From the NCBI RefSeq assembly GCF_029024925.1, contig NZ_CP118962.1, positions 470,501 to 534,500 on the forward strand: a stretch of 64,000 nucleotides of DNA, in the 5' to 3' direction. The notes below the pieces were generated by a model, which was not told the DNA's origin, ran no database searches, and was given only the letters and a program-made list of their open reading frames with translations. Below, one piece after another: positions 24,890-33,778 of this stretch; the first letter of the stretch is position 1; the number at the start of each line of letters is the position of its first letter. This DNA is from Enterococcus faecalis (GTDB lineage Bacteria > Bacillota > Bacilli > Lactobacillales > Enterococcaceae). The translations under genes and the position numbers were made by a program.

Positions 24890-26290
24890 ATGAAGCGAAA
24901 AATTAATTATACACATATTGCTGAACCTACTGTTTTTGAGAATGTTTTTCCAACGTATTTGACGAATGAAACGATGATGGCGCGTAAGCAGAAAGTATTA
25001 CAACGAATGGAAACAGAAAAATTCGATCAATTGGTCTTCTATGCAGACAAAGAGCATGGCAGTAATTTTGAATACTTAACTGGCTTTATTCCGAGGTTTG
25101 AAGAAGGACTCCTTGTGTTAAATAAGGATGGTGCGACGACACTTATTTTAGGCAATGAAAATTTAAAACTGTGCCAACATGCCCGCATCTCAGCCGATTT
25201 AATTCATTATCCAGCTTTTTCGCTACCTAATCAACCAATGGCTGGGGAACAAAAGTTGTCGCAGATTTTTGAAACGCTTCTCGATGAAACTGCTCAAAAA
25301 ATAGGTATCGTTGGTTGGAAAATGTTTACGACACAACAGCAAGAACCCGCTACGATGTTTGATGTGCCACATTTTATTGTCGAAGCACTGAAAAAAGCGC
25401 TGCCGAAAGAAGCTCGTTTACTAAATGGGACCCACTTATTGATTGGAGCAAAGGGGGCCCGCACAACAAATAATGCCAACGAATTGGCGCACTATGAATA
25501 TGGGGCGAATTTGGCTTCTCGCAGTATGTTAAAGGCCTTAAATGCAATTGAAGTAGGACAGCGTGAAACGGACATTGGGGCTTTGTTAAATGATGAAGGT
25601 CAAACGCCGACGGTAGTAACCATTGCGGCAACTGGTCAACGTTTTGAATATGCAAACATGTATCCGACTGCCAAAGAAATTCAGTTAGGTGATGCCTTAT
25701 CATTAACTACAGGCTACAAAGGCGGCTTGTCTAGCCGAACAGGTTTTGTTATTGAAAACGAGCAGCAATTGCCAGAAGCGCAACGTGATTATTTAGAGCG
25801 CGTAGCAAAACCCTATTTTCAAGCTGTCGTTCACTGGCTTGAAACCATTCGAATCGGACTGTTAGGGCGAGAAATGTACCAAGCGATTGAAGAACAGTTA
25901 CCAAAAGAAATCTATCACTGGCATTTGAATCCTGGGCATTTAGTTTCGGATGATGAATGGATGTCGTCGCCTATTTATCCAGATTCAGCCATTCGCTTGG
26001 AAAGTGGCATGCTCTTTCAAGTGGATATTATTCCTTCTGTACCTGGTTATACAGGGGTGAGTGCAGAAGAATGTGTGGCTTTGGCTGATGAAACATTGCA
26101 AAAAGAGATTCAGCAAACTTATCCAGACATGTGGCAACGGATTGCGACACGCAAAGCCTATTTAAAAGAGACATTGAAGATTGACTTACCAACGGAGGTT
26201 TTACCAATGTCTAATTTAGTTGGTTACTTACGGCCTTTTTATTTAGCTAAAGACAAAGCTTTGTGTGTAGAAAAACCAGCGCTTAAATGA
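24890..26290 (+). CDS. M24 family (creatinase/aminopeptidase P fold) protein with altered metal site
   Basis: This 466-residue protein has the aminopeptidase-P layout: an N-terminal domain (to about 170, with GSNFEYLTGFIPRFEEGLLVL) and a C-terminal pita-bread domain. The metal-binding residues are not conserved. The DxG aspartate is replaced in GDALSLTTGYKGG, the SDxTRT aspartate is replaced in LSSRTGF, and the TIEPG glutamate appears as FQVDIIP. The histidine region HLNPGHLV and the last glutamate (SAEECVAL) remain. It is therefore unlikely to be a standard dinuclear aminopeptidase; it may be a hydrolase of another type or a binding protein. It forms an operon with the DeoR regulator. Confidence 0.82.
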   Translation: MKRKINYTHIAEPTVFENVFPTYLTNETMMARKQKVLQRMETEKFDQLVFYADKEHGSNFEYLTGFIPRFEEGLLVLNKDGATTLILGNENLKLCQHARISADLIHYPAFSLPNQPMAGEQKLSQIFETLLDETAQKIGIVGWKMFTTQQQEPATMFDVPHFIVEALKKALPKEARLLNGTHLLIGAKGARTTNNANELAHYEYGANLASRSMLKALNAIEVGQRETDIGALLNDEGQTPTVVTIAATGQRFEYANMYPTAKEIQLGDALSLTTGYKGGLSSRTGFVIENEQQLPEAQRDYLERVAKPYFQAVVHWLETIRIGLLGREMYQAIEEQLPKEIYHWHLNPGHLVSDDEWMSSPIYPDSAIRLESGMLFQVDIIPSVPGYTGVSAEECVALADETLQKEIQQTYPDMWQRIATRKAYLKETLKIDLPTEVLPMSNLVGYLRPFYLAKDKALCVEKPALK

Positions 26291-26377
26291 ATAGGCTCCT
26301 TTTTTTGAGTTTCTTTTGGGCCTTATTTATAATCAATATAGCGAAGGAAGAACACCAGAAGAGAGGCGTGATGGTAA

Positions 26378-27028
26378 ATGCACTATCCTGAACATCTGAA
26401 AAAAGCAGTTTTAGCTAAAGCGAAAGACTTACCATTAGAAGGTTTTGTGGAAGGTCAAGGCCCGCAACAGCCAAAAGTGATGCTGATTGGGGAAGCCCCT
26501 GGAAAAGAAGAAATTAAAGAAAACGTACCATTTATAGGGCGTTCAGGTCAATTGTTGATGGAACAATTACAACAAGTTGGCTTAAGTCGTGAAACGGTGT
26601 ATATCACCAGTGCGGTTAGGAGTCGACCTTTTTCTGTAAAAACGAAGCAGATTGCAAAAACGGGAGAAAGAGTAACCAAATTTCCTAATCGAACGCCAAC
26701 CAAAGAAGAAATCAAAATTTTTGCGCCTTTGCTTGATTGGGAAATCGCTGTTTGCCAACCTGAACTAATTTTGACACTGGGGAATATTGGGTTGCAACGA
26801 CTTTTAGGACCAAAGCCAACAATCACTGCAGTGCACGGAACGGTCATTCAGTCGCCCATTCAAACATTTGATGAGCAATCACAAAATTATCATTGGACGC
26901 AGAAAACCTATCAAATCATTCCACTCTTCCATCCAGCGGCTGTCTTTTATAATTATCGTTTAAAAGAAGTCGTGAAAGAAGATTGGCAAGTGGTTCAAAA
27001 ACAACTGCAACTGCTTAAGAAAGTTTAA
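26378..27028 (+). CDS. Uracil-DNA glycosylase family protein
   Basis: This 216-residue protein fits the family 4/5-type uracil-DNA glycosylase superfamily. Motif 1 is LIGEAPGKEEIKENVPFIGRSG, followed by VYITSAVRSRP, a LILTLGNIGLQRLLG core and motif 3 LFHPAAVFYNYRL with the conserved histidine. Family members remove uracil from DNA. The iron-sulfur cysteines of classical family 4 enzymes are not all visible (one Cys in AVCQPEL), so it is a cluster-free relative or a superfamily member with another role. The ribosome site is weak (GAGAGGCG). It appears monocistronic. Confidence 0.87.
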   Translation: MHYPEHLKKAVLAKAKDLPLEGFVEGQGPQQPKVMLIGEAPGKEEIKENVPFIGRSGQLLMEQLQQVGLSRETVYITSAVRSRPFSVKTKQIAKTGERVTKFPNRTPTKEEIKIFAPLLDWEIAVCQPELILTLGNIGLQRLLGPKPTITAVHGTVIQSPIQTFDEQSQNYHWTQKTYQIIPLFHPAAVFYNYRLKEVVKEDWQVVQKQLQLLKKV

Positions 27029-27128
27029 AATGAGAAAAATAAAAGGATGGTTGTTTTTTCGAAGAGAGAATGCTACCCTAGAAGTATCAATAAATAGACA
27101 GATTATTTAATCGCTGGGTTGAATAATT

Positions 27129-27184
27129 GAAGGATTCTGATTTTTGCGTAAGCCTTGAAGCAAAAAGAATGAGTCCTTTTTTTG
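27129..27184 (+). terminator. Terminator upstream of the MATE gene
   Basis: AAGGATTC...TTTTTGC pairs imperfectly with GCAAAAA...GAGTCCTT and is followed by a run of seven T's. It probably ends the glycosylase transcript, or works as a leader attenuator of the MATE gene that begins 19 bases later. Confidence 0.65.
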
Positions 27185-27202
27185 TTAGAAGGAGATTTGG
27201 GT

Positions 27203-28537
27203 ATGGAGCAAACACAGCAAAACCATTTTACTGCGTTGTTTTATAAAAATGTTCTGTTAGGAATTTTAAGTATGGCGGCGCAATCAATTTTTATTTTGGC
27301 GGACACATTTTTCATTGCAAATGGGATCGGCACCGAGGCGTTGGCGGGGCTTAACATTGTCTTACCACTCGTTAATATTATTAATGGATTAGGTTGGATG
27401 TTTGGCGTTGGCGGCGCTACGTTGTTTTCGACCACGGTTGCGCAAAAAGAAATCAAAAAAGCCAATCAGTATTTTAGTTTAACGATTGGGTTAGTTTTCG
27501 TTATAGGGAGTCTCTTTACTTTAGTGAGCTTGATTTTTTCCGATCAAATTATTCGGGGGCTTCAGGGGACCGGTGTCTTGTTTGGTTTGGCAAAGGAATA
27601 TTATATGATTTACCTTAGCTGTTCATTATTATTTATTTTTAACAATTGCCTGATTACTTTTTTAAGAAATGACCATAATCCTCGTTTGGCAACGATTGCT
27701 TTTGTCAGTGGGGGAATTGTCAACATTATTTTGGATTATGTCTTTATTTATCAATTTGGGTGGGGTATGGCAGGTGCGGCCATTGCAACGGTGATGTCAC
27801 CGTTAACAAGCTTAATCCTGATTACGTTGCATAAGTGGTCGCCGCAACGAGTTTTACGTTTTGAAAAGTTTAAAGTGAAATTTCAGGATGTTCGAGAAAT
27901 TATGTCGATTGGTTTTTCCTCCTTTTTAAATGAATTTTCTTCGGCCTTTGTCATGTTTTTATTTAATATTGTTTTGTTAAACTTAGTTGGTCATGTGGCG
28001 ATTTCAGCTTATGCGATTGTTGCCAACCTCAATATTATTGTGATTGCCATTTTTACAGGGATTGGGCAAGGGGCGCAATCATTACTCAGCCGATACTATG
28101 GTTTAGGGGAAACGAAGGTGTTGCGTAAATTTGTTAAACTTAGCTTTATTACGTACTTGGTCGCCGGCTTCCTGTTCTTTTTAATCAGTCAAGTGTTTAC
28201 GGGACAAATTATTGAGGTCTTTAATAGCGAAGGAAACGATCAGTTGGCGCAAATTGCTAGGACAGCCATCCGCTTATATGCGATTTCCTTCTTGTTTACA
28301 GGATTGAATTTTATGGGGATTTATTACTTTTCGGCAGTTCGTAAACCGAAAATGGCGCTAATGATTTCCTCTTTGCGTGGGTTCTTTTTAATTGTGCCAG
28401 TTTTATTTATTTTGGTGAAATTACTAGGATTAACCGGTGTTTGGTTAGCCATGCCCGTAGTTGAATTTGTTACGTTTGGACTAATGCTTGTGGGCTATCT
28501 GGCGTATCGAAACTATTTGAAAAAAGAGAAGCAGTAA
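27203..28537 (+). CDS. MATE family efflux transporter
   Basis: This 444-residue protein has 12 hydrophobic segments in two similar halves, the MATE layout. It uses Na+ or H+ to export drugs or metabolites. Family-typical phrases are ADTFFIANGIGTEALAGLNIVLPL near TM1-2 and GIGQGAQSLLSRYYGLGE at the start of the second half, parallel to GVGGATLFSTTVAQKE in the first. The ATG at 27203 follows GAAGGAG; a TTG seven codons upstream is out of register with the site. The gene sits right behind a terminator-like hairpin, so expression may be conditional. Substrate unknown. Confidence 0.92.
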   Translation: MEQTQQNHFTALFYKNVLLGILSMAAQSIFILADTFFIANGIGTEALAGLNIVLPLVNIINGLGWMFGVGGATLFSTTVAQKEIKKANQYFSLTIGLVFVIGSLFTLVSLIFSDQIIRGLQGTGVLFGLAKEYYMIYLSCSLLFIFNNCLITFLRNDHNPRLATIAFVSGGIVNIILDYVFIYQFGWGMAGAAIATVMSPLTSLILITLHKWSPQRVLRFEKFKVKFQDVREIMSIGFSSFLNEFSSAFVMFLFNIVLLNLVGHVAISAYAIVANLNIIVIAIFTGIGQGAQSLLSRYYGLGETKVLRKFVKLSFITYLVAGFLFFLISQVFTGQIIEVFNSEGNDQLAQIARTAIRLYAISFLFTGLNFMGIYYFSAVRKPKMALMISSLRGFFLIVPVLFILVKLLGLTGVWLAMPVVEFVTFGLMLVGYLAYRNYLKKEKQ

Positions 28538-28565
28538 CCTGATGTTGGTTACTGCTTCTTTTTTG
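28528..28565. terminator. Bidirectional terminator between MATE gene and pepF
   Basis: GAAGCAGTAACC pairs perfectly with GGTTACTGCTTC and is followed by T's. Confidence 0.88.
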
Positions 28566-28566
28566 C

Positions 28567-30375
28567 TTAGTTTACATAGTTTTCAGTTAAAGTCATGAAT
28601 TGTTCCACATCTTTTAGGACTTGATCAATGCCGGCTTGCCAGAAATCAGGTTTTGTTAAGTCAACATTTAAATGTTTTTTCGCTAATTCTTCGCTTGTCA
28701 TCGAAGCAGTGTCTCTTAATAACGCAATGTATTGGTCTTCAAAAGAACTGCCTTGTTGATTGGCATACGCATAGATACCCATGCTGAATAGATAGCCAAA
28801 AGTATATGGGAAATTATAGAAAGGCACATCATCAATAAAGAAGTGCAATTTGCTCGCCCAGAAATGAGGATGATAACTGCCAAGACTATCTTTGTAGCTT
28901 TCTTTTTGCGCCGCTAACATTAATTCAGTAATATCTTCTTCCGCTACTAAACCTTTTTGGCGCGCTTGATAAAAATTATTTTCAAAGATAAAACGCGCAT
29001 GAATGTTCATAAACATGGCAATGGCATTTTGCATTTTTGTGTCTAAAAGGTTAATCTTTTCAACATCTGATTTGGCCTCTTTTAAGGTGGCGTCAGCAAC
29101 AATCAATTCTGCAAAGGTACTAGCCGTTTCTGCTACGTTCATGGCATACTCTCGATTCAATGAAGGTAAATCCCACATCACGCTACTATGGAAAGCGTGA
29201 CCTAATTCATGGGCTAAAGTAGCTACTTCGTTGATTGAATTGCCAAAGGTCATGAAAATACGCGACTCTTGTGTTTCAGGTAATTCTGTACAATAACCCC
29301 CAGGACGTTTGCCTGGACGATCTTCAGCTTCAATCCAACTTTTTTCAAAAGCCATCTGGGCAAAATCAGCCATTTTTGGACTGAATTTACGGAAATTTTC
29401 TAAAATAAAGGCAGCGGCTTGATCAAAGGAATACGTTTTTTCTTCTAAATCACCTAAAATAATTGGTGCATCTTGGTCTTGCCAATCCATTTTTTCTTTG
29501 CCGAATAATTGCGCTTTGCGCGTTAGAAAGTCGACGAATGGTTGTTTATTTTTTTGGATAGTTTCCCACATAACCGTTAATGTTTCTTGACTCATTCGAT
29601 TATAGTTTAAGGGATTTTCTAAATAATCTGTAGTGCCATGCAATTTGTAATCAGATAAACGGAACCCATCCAAGTGATTTAGGGTGTCTGCTAAAATTGA
29701 AGCTTTGCCACTCCAAGCTTTCTCCCAGGCTGTAAACAAACGTTGACGAACCTCTTTGTCAGGATCTCCCATCATGCGGTTAAAGGCTTGGCCTGCAGAT
29801 AGTTCTGTCACAGAGCCATCTTTTTCTTCGAAAGGAATCACAATGGAAGCAACAATCGTATCGTAATGTGTACTCCAAGCATTTAACCCATCTAGAGAAA
29901 GCGTATTGATGATATTTTCTTCTTGTTCGGAAAGCAGTTTTTTTCCATCACGGCGTAATTCATTTAAGCGAAAAGCCATTGTTTTGAACGGTTCTTCGGC
30001 TAACAGGGCTTGCCAATGTTCTGCTGAAATCTCGGTGATTTTTTTAGTAAAAATGGTTTCAGCTAATTGAATCGCTGGCAACAGATTGTATAAATCGCCT
30101 GATAAAATTTTGGCCTTGGTATCATTAGTATTAGCAGAAATTAAAGCAGTTAAAAAACTATTACATTGTGAAAAGCCATTTGAGATTTTCCCTTGTAACG
30201 TTAAGATTTCAGCAAATTGTTCTTTGCCTTGGGCACTTTCTGGTGTCCATTCTGTGATTAATTGATGGTACTCTTTTGTCTGTTCGGTTAATTGAGTCAT
30301 TCGTTGGCTAAGTTCTTTGGACTCGCTCCCATTGGGGAAAATACTGTCTAAATCCCATGTAATAGAATAGGTCAT
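28567..30375 (-). CDS. pepF: Oligoendopeptidase F
   Basis: This 602-residue M3-family zinc peptidase cleaves peptides of about 7 to 17 residues in the cytoplasm. The HEXXH zinc motif is LAHELGHAFHS near residue 388, and the third ligand is in AETASTFAELIV about 25 residues later. The C-terminal YNFPYTFGYLFSMGIYA stretch forms part of the active-site channel. Length equals PepF of lactic acid bacteria. The ATG at 30375 is used because AAGGA lies 7 bases upstream. It is a single-gene unit, convergent with the MATE gene. Confidence 0.95.
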   Translation of the reverse strand: MTYSITWDLDSIFPNGSESKELSQRMTQLTEQTKEYHQLITEWTPESAQGKEQFAEILTLQGKISNGFSQCNSFLTALISANTNDTKAKILSGDLYNLLPAIQLAETIFTKKITEISAEHWQALLAEEPFKTMAFRLNELRRDGKKLLSEQEENIINTLSLDGLNAWSTHYDTIVASIVIPFEEKDGSVTELSAGQAFNRMMGDPDKEVRQRLFTAWEKAWSGKASILADTLNHLDGFRLSDYKLHGTTDYLENPLNYNRMSQETLTVMWETIQKNKQPFVDFLTRKAQLFGKEKMDWQDQDAPIILGDLEEKTYSFDQAAAFILENFRKFSPKMADFAQMAFEKSWIEAEDRPGKRPGGYCTELPETQESRIFMTFGNSINEVATLAHELGHAFHSSVMWDLPSLNREYAMNVAETASTFAELIVADATLKEAKSDVEKINLLDTKMQNAIAMFMNIHARFIFENNFYQARQKGLVAEEDITELMLAAQKESYKDSLGSYHPHFWASKLHFFIDDVPFYNFPYTFGYLFSMGIYAYANQQGSSFEDQYIALLRDTASMTSEELAKKHLNVDLTKPDFWQAGIDQVLKDVEQFMTLTENYVN

Positions 30376-30520
30376 ATCCAATCCTTCTTTCATTTTTTTC
30401 TTTTCAGTATATCATAAGACCTAAGAGAAGTTGTTTCTTTTTCCCTCGAAACCGACTATAATAAAAAAGAATTTTCCGTGGCAGGCACGGGGCAACTTGA
30501 AACCAAGAAAAGAGGATTAT

Positions 30521-31030
30521 ATGAAAAATTATTTGAAAGATAGTAATTTATATTTAGTCATTGCGTTTGTAATTATGGCCATTTTATTTTTCAGTTCATC
30601 ACAGACGTATGAACAGCAATCACAAGTTGGTCTTTTAGATAAACTTCTGAGCAGTCATCCTTTTGAAGAACAATTAAAAAATATTTCTTTTCAATATGCT
30701 GGCAGTGAAGTGAGCATTCAAGCTAGTGGTTATAGTAAATTTGTTGAATTTTTTATTCGTAAGGGAGCCCATTTTGGTACGTATTTTCTATTAGGTGGTA
30801 GTTGGTTTATTGGATTAGTGCCAAGAATCAAAGGTCTGTTTTTAACAGCTGTTGTTTCCTGGCTAGCTGCTACTGGCTATGCAGGTTTAGATGAATTTCA
30901 TCAAATGATCACAGGCGGAAGGACCCCTCTTTTTCAAGATGTTATGTTGGATGCCATGGGTGCTTTGACAGCCATCGTTATTTGTTTGGTGGTTCATGGT
31001 TTGAAGAAAAATAAAAAAAGAAGACGCTAA
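30521..31030 (+). CDS. VanZ-like family membrane protein
   Basis: This 169-residue protein has four hydrophobic segments and the VanZ-like pattern: LVIAFVIMAILFFSSSQTYEQQS at the start, RKGAHFGTYFLLGGSWF in the middle and GLDEFHQMITGGRTPLFQDVMLDAMGA, in which the DE-H and R residues are conserved. VanZ of the vancomycin cluster gives low-level teicoplanin resistance, but most chromosomal members have no proven role. The ATG at 30521 follows AAGAGGA. A TATAAT box at 30457-30462 may serve its promoter. No van gene is nearby, so resistance should not be inferred. Confidence 0.88.
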   Translation: MKNYLKDSNLYLVIAFVIMAILFFSSSQTYEQQSQVGLLDKLLSSHPFEEQLKNISFQYAGSEVSIQASGYSKFVEFFIRKGAHFGTYFLLGGSWFIGLVPRIKGLFLTAVVSWLAATGYAGLDEFHQMITGGRTPLFQDVMLDAMGALTAIVICLVVHGLKKNKKRRR

Positions 31031-31160
31031 TTTAGAAGAGCTTCGTTTATTCGTCAGAAAGATGGATAAGCGAGGGTCTTTTTTTGGTAGCGCTTGTTCC
31101 TAACTGAAAAGAAGAGTAGAATAAAGGAGAATAGTAACGAAAAGTCAGGAGGAATCAAGG

Positions 31161-31889
31161 ATGTCAGGACACAGCAAATGGAGCAACATTCAAGGGCGTA
31201 AAAATGCGCAAGATGCCAAACGTGGGAAAATTTTCCAAAAAGTTTCAAGGGAAATCTATATGGCGGCAAAAGCAGGTGGCCCTGACCCCGCAATGAATCC
31301 TGCTTTACGTTTAGCAGTCGATAAAGCTAAGTCAGCCAATATGCCCAATGATAATATTGCGCGCGCCATAAAAAAAGCCAGTAGTGCTGGTGAAGGGGAA
31401 CATTATGACGAGGTAACTTATGAAGGATACGGGCCAGGTGGCGTGGCAGTTTTAGTTCATGCACTAACAGATAACCGCAACCGAACGGCCACCAATGTTC
31501 GCGTCGCGTTTACTCGAAATGGTGGCTCTTTAGGTGAAACGGGTTCGGTGAATTATATGTTTGATCGTAAAGGCTATATTGTCATTAAGAGAGAAGATCA
31601 TGCAATTGAGGAAGACGACATGCTAGAAGTCGTTTTGGAAGCAGGCGGCGAGGATTTAGAAACATCACCAGAAGTATTTGAAATTTACACAGCACCAGAA
31701 GATTTTACAGCGGTTCGCGATGCTTTAGAACAAGCAGGTTATTCATTAGCACAAGCTGAATTAACAATGGTTCCGCAAACCTTACTAACCTTGAACGATG
31801 AACAAAAAGCGCAATTAGAGAGCTTGGTTGACAAGTTAGAAGACGATGATGATGTGTCAGAAGTATTTACCTCTGCAGAAAATCTATAA
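31161..31889 (+). CDS. yebC: YebC/PmpR family protein
   Basis: This 242-residue protein is a clear YebC family member: it begins [24 protein letters not shown], followed by [28 protein letters not shown] and [23 protein letters not shown]. Some members are transcription regulators; others (YebC2 type) help ribosomes through polyproline stretches. Which type this is cannot be told here. The ribosome site is AGGAGGAA. A small terminator follows at 31893. Confidence 0.94.
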   Translation: MSGHSKWSNIQGRKNAQDAKRGKIFQKVSREIYMAAKAGGPDPAMNPALRLAVDKAKSANMPNDNIARAIKKASSAGEGEHYDEVTYEGYGPGGVAVLVHALTDNRNRTATNVRVAFTRNGGSLGETGSVNYMFDRKGYIVIKREDHAIEEDDMLEVVLEAGGEDLETSPEVFEIYTAPEDFTAVRDALEQAGYSLAQAELTMVPQTLLTLNDEQKAQLESLVDKLEDDDDVSEVFTSAENL

Positions 31890-31892
31890 AAT

Positions 31893-31920
31893 AAAGGGAT
31901 GCTTGGCATCCTTTTATTCA
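31893..31920 (+). terminator. Terminator after yebC
   Basis: AAAGG-GATGC pairs with GCATC-CTTT around a 3-base loop, with T's following. Confidence 0.75.
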
Positions 31921-31953
31921 TAAAATGAAAGCGGATACAGAATGGAGGGCATT

Positions 31954-32412
31954 TTGAAAAAGAGAATTTGTTTACAAGCAATCAGAGAAGAAGCGGAAGC
32001 CTATTATCGTAACGGTGATTTTTATTGCTCGGAAGCGATTGTGGCGACCATTCGGCAACACTTCGATGCGGAGATTCCCATTGAAGCTGTGGCCATGGCT
32101 TCTGGGTTTCCTGTAGGTGTTGGAGGAGCGAAGTGTATTTGTGGTGCTCTTTCAGGCGGGGTTATGTGTCTGGGCTACTTTTTTGGTCGGACAGAAGCCA
32201 AAGGAGAACAAGTAAATAAAACGATGGCTTTAGCCAACGAATTGCATCAAAGTTTTCGACAAAAGCATCGAGTGGTTTGCTGCAGTATTTTGACAAGTAA
32301 AATGACGATGGGTTCACCTGAGCATATGGAACAATGCATTGGCTTTACTGGAGAAATCGCTGAAACAACCGCAAAAATTATTGCACGAGAACTTGCTTAC
32401 GAATTAGTCTAG
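31954..32412 (+). CDS. C_GCAxxG_C_C family protein
   Basis: This 152-residue protein has the cysteine pattern of the C_GCAxxG_C_C family: CSEAIV, KCICGALSGGVMCLG, VVCCSI and the late EQCIGFTGEIA. Such proteins are probably redox or metal binding and are common in anaerobes and fermenters; no reaction is known to me. The preferred start is TTG at 31954, since GGAGGG stands just before it; an ATG four codons upstream overlaps the ribosome site. It is closed by a near-perfect hairpin at 32417. Confidence 0.8.
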   Translation: MKKRICLQAIREEAEAYYRNGDFYCSEAIVATIRQHFDAEIPIEAVAMASGFPVGVGGAKCICGALSGGVMCLGYFFGRTEAKGEQVNKTMALANELHQSFRQKHRVVCCSILTSKMTMGSPEHMEQCIGFTGEIAETTAKIIARELAYELV

Positions 32413-32416
32413 TAAA

Positions 32417-32474
32417 AAATGAGAGAGGAGCAACCAGATTCATTCACCTGAATCTGGTTGCTCCTCTCTCATTT
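32417..32474. terminator. Bidirectional terminator between C_GCAxxG gene and the 57-residue gene
   Basis: A perfect stem of about 26 bp (ATGAGAGAGGAGCAACCAGA and beyond) has A/T runs at both ends. On the minus strand six T's follow it. Confidence 0.9.
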
Positions 32475-32487
32475 AATACGTAATCAA

Positions 32488-32661
32488 TTAACCAAGTACT
32501 TTTTCATAAGCTTCCACTTGAGATAAGACACGTTGGAGCTGTAATTCATTTTCAATATAGTTGATTGAATTACCTAAATCTTCTTGGCGGTTTGTTTCTA
32601 AACGATCGACTTCTTTTTTTGCTTCGTTCAATAAGTGTAGAACTTCTTCCTTAGATAACAT
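32488..32661 (-). CDS. Small acidic helical protein, 57 residues
   Basis: A 57-codon frame on the minus strand starts MLSKEEVLHLLNEAKKEVDR and ends SQVEAYEKVLG. An ideal ribosome site, AAGGAGGTGAG, lies 5 bases before the ATG, and the frame is bounded by strong terminators on both sides. The protein should be one or two amphipathic helices, rich in Glu and Lys, with heptad-like leucines and no cysteine or membrane segment. It was found by looking below usual gene-length limits. I do not recognise the family. Frames on the other strand here lack ribosome sites. Confidence 0.8.
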   Translation of the reverse strand: MLSKEEVLHLLNEAKKEVDRLETNRQEDLGNSINYIENELQLQRVLSQVEAYEKVLG

Positions 32662-32737
32662 GTACTCACCTCCTTGCGCAGTTCATCTACTATTAGTGTA
32701 CTCCTTTTTTTCAAAAAAGGGCAATAATAGGATATTA

Positions 32738-32776
32738 AAAAACAAAAATAGCGGTTAGAACCGCTATTTTTGTTTA
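32738..32776 (-). terminator. Terminator of the MhqO-like gene
   Basis: On the minus strand ACAAAAATAGCGGTT ... AACCGCTATTTTTGT folds into a tight hairpin followed by T's, immediately after the stop codon. Confidence 0.88.
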
Positions 32777-33748
32777 CTCATGGCGTTGTTGTGCTAAAAT
32801 CGCTTCGATTCGTTCTCTTTGATCTGCCAAAAAGTGAGGCAAATAAAGGGGGATTTCATCAAAGTTTGAACTTTGATTTTCATAGGCTTCGGCATCTAGC
32901 AGGCCTTTTTGTGTGGCTACTTCAAATAACAAGTGGTTCGGTTCTCTAAAATACAATGATTTGAAAAATTCGCGGTCTTTAATTCCTGAGTTTGTAAAAT
33001 TCTTTTCCTCTAACAGGCTATCAACTTGCGTTAATTCTTGCGTATCTTCCACCCCAAAGGCGACGTGATGAACGCCACCAATTCCTTCAATGGCAAGCGG
33101 ATTGGTACGGTCATCAATGATGTGCACCTCTTGATAAAACTGTGGATGATGATTTTCCAGAACGGTTACTTCATGCGCAGTTTCAAAAAAAGGTACTGTT
33201 TCTTTTTCATGCCAATGTAAATAATCCACTAAAGGTTGTTTAGTAGCTGCGGCATATTGGACGCGTAATTGAATTGCATCAATGCCTAAAATTGCATGTT
33301 CTACTGGAATTTCAGCATGTTCAGCTGGAAAATAATCTTCCGCATTTTCAAATTCACGTAACGGAACAAGCGCCATTTGCGTATTATCGGGCGCTTCAAA
33401 ACGCAAAATTGGGTGTTGGTTAAATGTTTCCACACCATAGTGGCAGATACCCGCTTGCTCAAGACGTTCTGCCCAAAAATCCAAAGAGGCGCGCGTTGGT
33501 ACTTTTAAAATAGTTCGTTCAATCGTATTTGTTCCAAAGGATTGATCTTGGCCATCATTCAATTCAAAAAAAGTTAATTCGGTACCTGTTCGTTGCTCAT
33601 TATCTGAGAAAAACAAGTGATACATGGTGTGGTCATCTTGGTTGATCGTTTTCATTAGTAATTTTAATCCCAGTGTATTATGATAGAAGTCAAATGTAGG
33701 CTTTATCAATCGATTTAAAATAGAGATGTGATGAATTTGTGCATACAT
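32774..33748 (-). CDS. MhqO-like ring-cleaving dioxygenase (VOC family)
   Basis: This 324-residue protein has two VOC modules: IHHISILNRLIKPTFDFYHNTLG at the start and IGGVHHVAFGVEDTQELTQ from about residue 225. Metal-ligand candidates are His in IHHIS, His in VHHVAF and Glu in NHLLFEVAT. The length and two-domain layout match MhqO/MhqA-type dioxygenases of Firmicutes, induced by hydroquinones. The start at 33748 follows AAAGGA; an in-frame ATG at 33817 would run into the divergent gene and lacks a site. It is divergent from an MhqD-like hydrolase with only 30 bases between the two start codons. Confidence 0.9.
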   Translation of the reverse strand: MYAQIHHISILNRLIKPTFDFYHNTLGLKLLMKTINQDDHTMYHLFFSDNEQRTGTELTFFELNDGQDQSFGTNTIERTILKVPTRASLDFWAERLEQAGICHYGVETFNQHPILRFEAPDNTQMALVPLREFENAEDYFPAEHAEIPVEHAILGIDAIQLRVQYAAATKQPLVDYLHWHEKETVPFFETAHEVTVLENHHPQFYQEVHIIDDRTNPLAIEGIGGVHHVAFGVEDTQELTQVDSLLEEKNFTNSGIKDREFFKSLYFREPNHLLFEVATQKGLLDAEAYENQSSNFDEIPLYLPHFLADQRERIEAILAQQRHE

Positions 33749-33778
33749 AGTAAAATTCCTTTCTTGGAGGTTTATTAA

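Noticed and set aside
30521-31030. VanZ-like gene as a glycopeptide resistance determinant
   Set aside because: There are no vanA/B-type ligase, dehydrogenase or two-component genes around it; chromosomal VanZ-like proteins are widespread without a resistance role.
32561-32758. A 65-codon plus-strand frame opposite the 57-residue gene
   Set aside because: It has no ribosome site, and the minus-strand frame in the same place has an ideal one.
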